A stretch of DNA of 64,000 bases from JAJDNS01 sp963578825. GTDB taxonomy: Bacteria; Acidobacteriota; Vicinamibacteria; Fen-336. The notes under the pieces were generated by a model that worked only from the letters and a program-made list of their open reading frames with translations, was not told the origin of the DNA and searched no databases. Location: positions 1-64,000 of the forward strand of contig CAUZDW010000017.1 in assembly GCA_963578825.1 (NCBI GenBank), read 5' to 3'. This document shows, piece by piece, positions 58,072 through 64,000 of the stretch (position 1 is its first letter; each line of letters begins with the position of its first letter). Made by a program: the position numbers and the translations under genes.

Positions 58072-61000
58072 CAGCTCGCAGGATCCTCTGTGCCGCAGCG
58101 TCCCTCAGCCTCGTCGTGGCGACCGCCCAGGCGGCCGAGGTGCGGGGACGGGTTCTCGTGGACGGCCGACCGGCGGCCGGGATCGCCGTGGCGATCCTCC
58201 CGTTCGAAGACGGCTTCGAGAGGTCCCGCCGGGAGGCACGAGGCGAAGACGAGCCGCGGCCGCTTGCCGAGGGGCTGACCGGAAAGGGCGGCTCTTTCCG
58301 GATTGCACTCGCGACGTCCGGGTCGACCGGCGCCATGCCGGTCCGCGTCGAGTTCTCGGGCGGTGGGAGCGCTCCCCACCGTCTGGGGAAGCTGGTCGAT
58401 GCGAGCGGAGAGGATCTTGGCGACGTCCGCCTGGCCCCGGCCGCCGCCCTGGCAGGCCGCGTCGTGGACGCCCGCGGTGGACCCGTCGTCGACGCGACGG
58501 TGAGGCTCTGGGCCGGTCGAGGCGGTCGCCCGGGTGACCGCCTCACCGCTGTCGAGCCCGTGCCGCAAGTAACCTCCACCGGTCCCGATGGCACCTTTCG
58601 ATTCGACGCTGCGTCGGACATCGGGAACAGGATCCGGATCTAGGCCCTCGGCCTGGCCACCGTCGAGAGGAGCAGAGTGCGCGGCGGCGCTCTCGTGCGA
58701 CCCGTGACCCTCGCCCTCGGTCGCGTTCTCCGCGGGTCGGTGACGCTTCCGGATCGTCGGACCTCCGCCGGCGGAGCCGTCGTTCGCTTCGAGGGCCAGT
58801 CGACCACCCGATGGCACGAGGTCCGCTCCGACGGCTCGTTCTTCATCGAAGGTGTCCCCGCCAGGGAGAGCGGCCAGATCCTCGCCGACGGCGGGGGAAT
58901 GGGCCGGGCAGCGGCGCCTGTCGGTGCGGGGACGATCGAACCGATGCAGGTCGTCCTTGCCAGCAATGCCGTCCTGACCGGCCGGGTCGTCGCGGCCGAC
59001 TCCGGACGTCCGATCGCCGGGATCCGAGTGACAGCGAGAGCCGGCGACGGAGCGGCATTCGTGGCCCGGTCGGGCCGAGACGGTCGTTACGGCATGGTGG
59101 GGCTTCCGCCTCGGTCCTATGGGATCGAGGTCGACGACAAGCGGTTCGTTCGGTGGGTGCGCCTGGTCGACGTGTCTCCGGGACAGGCCGGGACTCAGGA
59201 CATCCCACTCGTGCCCGGGGCGACGCTCGTCGGCCGCGTCGTGAGCGAAGAGGGCCTGCCCGTGCCGAACGCGACCATCCAGGTGTCGCGGGGCGGCGCC
59301 GGAGGGGTGCGTGACTTCTCGCGCCGGATCAGGCACCAGGCCGATGTCGTGCGTTCCGAAGCCGACGGACGCTTCGACGTGACTCGCCTCGAGCCGGGTG
59401 ACGGCCAACGCCTCGACGTCTGGCACGAGGACTACGAGCCCCGCAGCCTCGGGGGCATCGACCTGGCGCCGGATGCCACCACCGCGGGGGTGCGAGTCGT
59501 CCTTCGGGTGGGGCTCGAGCTCAAAGGATTCGTCAAGGATGAAGAGGGCCGTCCGATCTCGGAGGTGGAGGTCGAGCTGCGGCGGCCCCGTTCTTTCCGC
59601 GGCCGCCGGGGCGGGATATTCGTGACGATGATGGGGCCTGGCAGCCGGCCTCGGCGGAAGACGACCGCCGACGGACGCTTCACCTTCCGCGGCCTGATGG
59701 CCGGCGACTACACGCTCACCGCGAGCCGCCCCGGCTATGGGCGGGTGATCCTCGATCCCGTGAAGCTCACCGACGACGGCAACTCGGAGCCTGTCCAACT
59801 CGTACTGGCTCCCGGCGCCACGATCAGCGGCTTTCTTCGAGACGGCGTCGGGGACGGGGCGGCCGGCTGGTTTGTGACCGCCCGCCCTGCCGGGCAGGGT
59901 AGCGGGGCAGTCGGTCTGCGCCTCGACGAACCCACTGGCCCGGATGGTGCGTTCCTGATCGAGGGGCTGGCCGAGGGTGAGGTCTACGACCTCTAGGTCA
60001 TCGGGCCCACCGGGCTCGGACCGCGACATCCCGACGTGACCGCACCCACCGACGACCTCGAGATCACCGTGAAAGGCCATGGGCAGATCCGCGGACGCGT
60101 CTCCCAGACCGAGAATGGCCAGGCCCTCGTCGATTTCGAGGTGAGCTACCGGCCCGCGTCCCGGGACGGTGTCCATTTCTTCTTCGGTGGTCCCGGCGGC
60201 GGTGGGCCCAACGACCCGAGGTCGTTCCATGCCGAGGATGGGGCCTTCGTCCTGGAGAACGTGCCGCCGGGCACCTGGACCGTCGAGGCGAGAGCCGACG
60301 GCTTCCAGGCCGGCACGGCGTCGGGCGTCGTGTTGGAGGAGGGCGGCAGCACCGAAGTGGTCGAGATCGGCCTTTCGAAGGGTGGAACGATCGTAGGGCA
60401 CGTTGTCGAGACCCAGAGCGGCCGCCCGATTCTCGACGCCACGGTCCACGCGGAGCTGTCGGGTGGGGGAGGGCGACGCATGCCTCGCCTGATGGGCGGG
60501 GGAAACACCGAGGCCATGACGGATGCCGACGGGCAGTACGAGATCACGGGCCTCACGCCGGGCACCTGGGCCGTCACCGCCTCCCACCCCGAGTGGAGCG
60601 AGGCCTCTGTCACTGTCGAGCTCGAGGACGCGCCGACCACAGCCGACCTGCGTCTCGGCACCGGGGGGGCCATCGAAGGGGTCGTGCTCGCCGCCGGTCG
60701 GCCGGTGGCGGGAGCCGAGGTCAGCCTGGCCGAGGCAGGCGAGGCCGGCTTGCGCGGCTTTGGCAGTGGCCAGGGGAGCCTCACCGGCGAGGATGGCCGC
60801 TTCCGGTTCGAGCGACTCTCCCCCGGCCGTTACACCTTGTACTCGTCGCTCCGGAGCCAATCGAGCGATCCGGTCGAGGCCGTGGTCACCGGCGACGCCA
60901 GCCAGGACGTCACGCTGATCCTCGACGAGGGGCCATCATCCGCGGGACCGTCTCTGGCCTCCCCGATTCGGAGCTCGCCGGTGTCTCGATCACCGCGAAC

Positions 61001-62194
61001 GGGCCCGACGGATACTTCGCGTCCTCCCGATCCGGCGCCGACGCCGCGTTCGAGCTCACCGGGGTGCCCGAGGGGACCATCTCTCTTCGGGCCACCGCCG
61101 GCAACTTCCTCGACTCCACCCGCACGGCGAACGCGACGGTCACGATCGGGCCCGGGCAGGCCGACGCCCATGCGGAGGTCGTCTTCGAGGTGGGGCTTCG
61201 GGTCGAGGGCCGCGTCAGCCGGAGCGGGGAGCCCGTGGTCGACGCGTTCGTGAACGCCGTGCCGAAGTCCGGGGGCGGGCGCGCCAGCGCGCGAACCGAC
61301 GAGACGGGGGCCTACGCCCTGGAGGGCATGCAGCAGGGGAGTTACGCCTTCTTCGTTTCCGCCGCGAACGGGTCACCCGTGCAGAAGAGCGTGACTCTCA
61401 CGGACGACTCCACCGTGGACATCGAGATTCCACTGGCGCGTCTTGCCGGGGTCGTCGTCGAGACGGGAACGGCCCGGCCCCTCGGAGACGTGAGCGTGCG
61501 TCTCGAGGAAGGAGGCGGAGGATTTCGGTTCGGCAACCAAGTGTCTTCGGACAGCGCCGGCCGCTTCGCCCTCGAGGATCTCGACCCCCGGGCGTTCCAG
61601 ATCACCTTTCAGAAGCCGGCCTACGAGACCGAGACTCGGGAGGTGATGGCAAGCGAAGACAGTGAGATCCGGGTCGAGTTGCGCCGCGGCGAGGGTCTGG
61701 GCCTCGTGGCTCGCGACGGGATGTTCGGCACGCCGCTCCGGGGTCTCATGGTGCGCCTCGTCGACGGAGGCGGCGTCGCCGTCTTCAGCGGAACCGTGCC
61801 CCTGGACAGCCAGGGGCGTGGTGAGATCCCGTCGGTGAAGCCCGGCAGCTACGAGCTGCGGGCCTCCTCGTCCGGCTACGCCCCGCTCGTCCGCCCGGGC
61901 ATCATGGTCCCCTCCTCGGAGGTGTCTGTCGCCTTCACTCCGGGCGGAACCCTCGAGGTTCAAGCCGGGCGCGAGACCCTCGCCCTGCCACAGCCCCAGG
62001 GTCGGCTCTATCGGGTCGACGGGAGGCCCTACCTTCCTTCGATCTTCTCGACGGACGGCTTCATTCCCATCAGGGGTCCGGTGCGCCGCCTCGAGAACGT
62101 CGCCCCCGGCCGCTACGTCTTCGCGGTCGAGGGCGGAGCCCGGCAAGAGGTCGAAATTCGCGAGGGTGGACTCGCGATCGTGACGCTGCCGTAG
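58068..62194 (+). pseudogene. Giant carboxypeptidase-regulatory-like (CarboxypepD_reg) repeat protein, disrupted
   Basis: About 1,375 codons encode an exported protein (signal MTARRILCAAASLSLVVATA) made of roughly a dozen tandem beta-sandwich domains of the CarboxypepD_reg/DUF4480 type. The repeating patterns are G-x-V-x-[D/E]-x-x-GxPVxxAxV, DGRFxFxxLxPGxYTL and GxxxxG-x-V. Three lesions are present. TAG codons at 58641-58643 and 59994-59996 lie in the same frame as the flanking coding sequence, and a frameshift near 60937 in a GGGG run separates ILDEG from IIRGTVSGLPDSELAG. The start overlaps tspO by four bases. If intact it would be a periplasmic or surface scaffold. Confidence 0.75.
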
Positions 62195-62223
62195 GGCGGC
62201 CAGTCATTCAGAAGGCCGCTATC

Positions 62224-62270
62224 GGGAGATGCTTCGTCGCACGCGCAGAGTCGAGGCTCCGCTGCATGAC
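62224..62270 (+). repeat. Intergenic hairpin repeat, partial copy
   Basis: This 47-bp segment matches the right part of the element at 11361-11407 at 43 of 47 positions, starting GGGAGATGCTTCGTCGCACG and ending GCATGAC. The left arm of the hairpin is missing. It lies in the 90-bp gap between the giant repeat gene and the convergent TIM-barrel gene. Confidence 0.65.
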
Positions 62271-62284
62271 TCAGAGCCCTGGCG

Positions 62285-63094
62285 CTACGCGAAGAGCGGC
62301 TTCAGGTACGCGAGGCTGTCCTCCGCCCAACGGGCCTCCTTCACCACCGTCTTCTCCGGAGAGCTCTCGGGCGGCGTCCACAGCTCGAGGATGGCGCTCT
62401 GGCAGCGGCCGTGACGTCGCACCTCCTCGAGTAGCCGCGGGATGTCCAGCATTCCCTGGCCCGCCGGGGCGCCCTCGACGACGAAGCCCATCATGTGCGA
62501 GACCCGTCGCACCGTGAAGTCCTTCACGTGCAGGTTCAGGGTCCACGGGGCCAGGGTGTCGACCACGTCACGGACGGCCTCGCCTGCTCCCATCGAGTTC
62601 ACCGAGTCGAGGCAGATGCCGACCTGATCCTCGTCCGTCCCCTTCACGATCTCCCGGAACTCCGCCGCCACGAGTCGGTCGTGGTTCTCGATGGCAATCT
62701 TGACTCCGGCCTCCCGCAGCCGCGGCAGCGCCTCGCGAACTATCGTCACCACCTCGTCGACTGTCGGCTCGAAGCCTGGCCCGTCGATCACGAAGCGCAG
62801 GACGTGGGAGCCGAAGAAGGCGGCGACGTCGATGAGGGTGGCGAGATGCTCGGGCGTCATCCGGCGCGCCCCGACCTCGATCGCCACCCTGCGACTCTCG
62901 GCCAGCTCGAGAAGCCCGTGACGCTCCTCGGTCGAGAGTTGCTTCAGCGGCAGGTTGTCGGCGATCTGCACGCATCGCAGCCCCGCCGCGTTCGCCGCCT
63001 TGACGAGGTCGGCCGCACTCATCCGAGTCTCCGGCAGGTGATCGGGAACTCCGACGGCCCAGGTGTACGTGTAGGTCCCGATGCCGAGGCGCAT
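62285..63094 (-). CDS. Sugar phosphate isomerase/epimerase (AP endonuclease family 2, TIM barrel)
   Basis: This 269-residue TIM-barrel protein has the metal-binding glutamates and histidines expected of the xylose-isomerase-like family: RLGIGTYTYTWAV, VAIEVGARRM, VKIAIENHDRLVA (metal Glu plus His), VGICLDSVNSMGAG (metal Asp) and LNLHVKDFTVRRV (metal His). It probably isomerises or epimerises a sugar or inositol derivative. The ATG at 63094 follows GGAAGGGAGGTGGATC, a strong ribosome binding site. It is convergent with the giant repeat gene and follows the DUF1697 gene by about 50 bp. Confidence 0.83.
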   Translation of the reverse strand: MRLGIGTYTYTWAVGVPDHLPETRMSAADLVKAANAAGLRCVQIADNLPLKQLSTEERHGLLELAESRRVAIEVGARRMTPEHLATLIDVAAFFGSHVLRFVIDGPGFEPTVDEVVTIVREALPRLREAGVKIAIENHDRLVAAEFREIVKGTDEDQVGICLDSVNSMGAGEAVRDVVDTLAPWTLNLHVKDFTVRRVSHMMGFVVEGAPAGQGMLDIPRLLEEVRRHGRCQSAILELWTPPESSPEKTVVKEARWAEDSLAYLKPLFA

Positions 63095-63142
63095 GATCCA
63101 CCTCCCTTCCGGCGCGGACGTCCAGAGCGTCGCCGGATTCTC

Positions 63143-63697
63143 TCACGGGACCTGGACAATCTCAGCGGTGCGCTCGATGGTCTCCCACCAGCGGGTGGTG
63201 GCCGTGACGCCGAGCGCCTTTTCCACCGTGTGGCTCGGAAAGACGAAGCTGCCGGGGCGCCGCTGCCAGAGGCCGAGGGCGAAGCACCCCTGGACGCGGT
63301 CGAAGCGGACGCTCCACGCCTTTGGTGCGGGGACGAAGACGGGCAGACCGATTCGGTGTCGTGGGCGGCCGTCGAGGACCGCAACCCACCCGCGCCGATC
63401 CTTCGAGAACCGGACGCCTGCAAACGGCTTGCTGCGCACGAGCGCCACGACCTCGCCCGCGGGCACCACCGCGAGCGAGGGCTCGAACGGCAGCAGCGCC
63501 ACGATCTCGCGGCGGATCCTCGCGGCGCTCGCCTTCCCCCGCACGACGAACGTGCCCGCGGCGCCCACGTTGACCACGTCGAGGTGATCCAGGGCGCGGG
63601 CGAGCTGCGCGGGCCGGAAGACGTTCCTGCCGCCCACGTTGGCCGCACGCCGGAAGACGACGTGGCCGATCGTCTTCCGGCGTGCGGTGGCCTTCAC
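63143..63697 (-). CDS. DUF1697-like protein
   Basis: This 184-residue protein contains the DUF1697 pattern: RRAANVGGRNVFRPAQLARA near the N-terminus, then LDVVNVGAAGTFVVRG and an IRREIVALLPFEPSLAVVPA helix-strand unit. The usual family N-terminus (YVAFLRGINVGG) is changed to HVVFRRAANVGG. Function of the family is unknown. The GTG at 63697 is the best start for this length. The first 20 codons contain a perfect 18-bp inverted repeat that would form a strong hairpin in the mRNA near the start. It is divergent from the aminotransferase gene. Confidence 0.65.
   Translation of the reverse strand: MKATARRKTIGHVVFRRAANVGGRNVFRPAQLARALDHLDVVNVGAAGTFVVRGKASAARIRREIVALLPFEPSLAVVPAGEVVALVRSKPFAGVRFSKDRRGWVAVLDGRPRHRIGLPVFVPAPKAWSVRFDRVQGCFALGLWQRRPGSFVFPSHTVEKALGVTATTRWWETIERTAEIVQVP
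63643..63687. repeat. Perfect 18-bp inverted repeat inside the start of the DUF1697 gene
   Basis: CCGCACGCCGGAAGACGA (63643-63660) is the exact complement of 63670-63687 across a 9-base loop. It falls about 10-55 bases after the GTG start codon. Confidence 0.85.
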
Positions 63698-63733
63698 GGG
63701 GCGTCGCCTCTGGCGAGATGGTAGCCCATCGAG

Positions 63734-63763
63734 TTGACGGTCACGAGCCCCGAGCCGTAGTGT
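63734..63763 (+). promoter_or_regulatory. Sigma-70-type promoter for a probably leaderless aminotransferase mRNA
   Basis: TTGACG (63734-63739) and TAGTGT (63758-63763) are 18 bp apart. The ATG at 63773 begins 9 bases after the -10 box, leaving room for at most about 2 untranslated bases and no ribosome binding site. Confidence 0.6.
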
Positions 63764-63772
63764 GTCGGGGCC

Positions 63773-64000
63773 ATGAACATCAATATGCCCCCCCCGCTCG
63801 ACCCGCCCCACCGGGTGCTCCTCGGGCCCGGCCCGAGCGACGTGCCGGCCCGTGTCCTCCAGGCGCTGGCCTCGCCGACCATCGGCCATCTCGATCCCGA
63901 GTATCTGCGGATCATGGACGACACGCGGGAGCTGATGAAGCACGTCTTCCAGACCACGAACGAGCTCACCGTCGCCATGCCCGGCACGGGGTCCAGCGGA
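63773..64000 (+). CDS. Class V aminotransferase, alanine-glyoxylate/serine-pyruvate type (5' part, cut by window end)
   Basis: The first 76 codons read HRVLLGPGPSDVPARVLQAL, SPTIGHLDPEYLRIMDDTRE, KHVFQTTNELTVAMPGTGSS. This is the N-terminus of PLP-dependent alanine-glyoxylate or serine-pyruvate aminotransferases, where GPGP, GHLDP and the GTGSS phosphate-binding motif are diagnostic. The enzyme would interconvert glyoxylate or pyruvate with serine or alanine. The lysine that binds PLP lies beyond the window. Confidence 0.88.
   Translation, partial: MNINMPPPLDPPHRVLLGPGPSDVPARVLQALASPTIGHLDPEYLRIMDDTRELMKHVFQTTNELTVAMPGTGSSG

Noticed and set aside
58641..59996. Possible amber-codon reassignment or selenocysteine/pyrrolysine-like recoding
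   Set aside because: TAG ends many intact genes in the window (rhomboid, recR, mglA, copper ATPase). No suppressor tRNA or downstream stem was recognised, and the same gene also has a frameshift, so decay explains it better.
57966..60860. A 964-codon open frame on the minus strand opposite the giant repeat gene
   Set aside because: It has no domain, signal or family similarity, and its composition is the mirror of GC-rich codons on the plus strand. The plus strand shows clear tandem beta-domain repeats. Long antisense frames are expected in such GC-rich DNA.

Overview
The window is GC-rich, densely coding chromosomal DNA. It probably comes from an Acidobacteriota-like bacterium, or a related lineage with Myxococcota-style cell biology. 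The basis is inferential: an mglB-mglA polarity pair beside type IV pilus retraction ATPases, Hanks-type kinases, a DUF4388 (PatA-type) protein, many exported hydrolases, two formylglycine sulfatases, a coproheme decarboxylase, and an intergenic hairpin repeat. No 16S rRNA gene is present, so the phylum is not proven.

Layout. 1-3.5 kb: a clipped IS630 transposase end, a ROK kinase, rhomboid protease, SLOG protein, tadA and two tandem tRNA-Ser genes. 3.4-6.7 kb: a small island inserted in the second tRNA-Ser, bounded by perfect 62-bp repeats of its 3' half; it carries a sugar kinase, an aldolase, a decayed ROK repressor and a truncated sugar-binding protein. 6.7-8.9 kb: a mobile-DNA graveyard and a mercury-resistance remnant (merR, short merT, Cys-rich exported protein). 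9.1-17.1 kb: a housekeeping and polarity block: 4.5S RNA, dnaX, ybaB, recR, mglB, mglA, tRNA-Asn, a HEAT-PilT fusion and pilT. 17-31.6 kb: membrane and exported proteins (DUF2079-like protein, FAD dehydrogenase, M48 and M23 peptidases, amidohydrolase, penicillin acylase), gpmA, and a broken alpha-2-macroglobulin gene. 31.8-40.3 kb: regulatory genes (FecR-like protein, FHA-EAL protein, kinase/coiled-coil/accD operon, repeat-pseudokinase, Cys-rich protein, DUF4388). 40.3-49.3 kb: copper ATPase, fatty acid hydroxylase-like protein, GT39-like transferase, tandem phosphohexomutases, and a copper-binding SCO lipoprotein. 49.3-64 kb: two sulfatases, an MBL hydrolase, pepQ, a PQQ-type sugar dehydrogenase, chdC divergent from tspO, a very long broken carboxypeptidase-regulatory-like gene, and the start of an aminotransferase.

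How the genes relate. The strongest functional neighbourhood is mglBA followed by two PilT-type ATPases. The first of these carries a large HEAT array and an altered His box, which suggests polarity control coupled to pilus retraction. A second theme is catalytically altered paralogs beside intact ones: a pseudokinase near an active kinase, and a phosphohexomutase that has lost its serine next to an intact copy. A third theme is copper and mercury handling. A fourth is tetrapyrrole metabolism (chdC/tspO).

Caveat: several reading-frame breaks sit in homopolymers (G8, C8, GGG, GGGG). Some apparent pseudogenes may therefore reflect sequence error. The alpha-2-macroglobulin gene, and the two amber codons in the carboxypeptidase-like gene, look like real decay.
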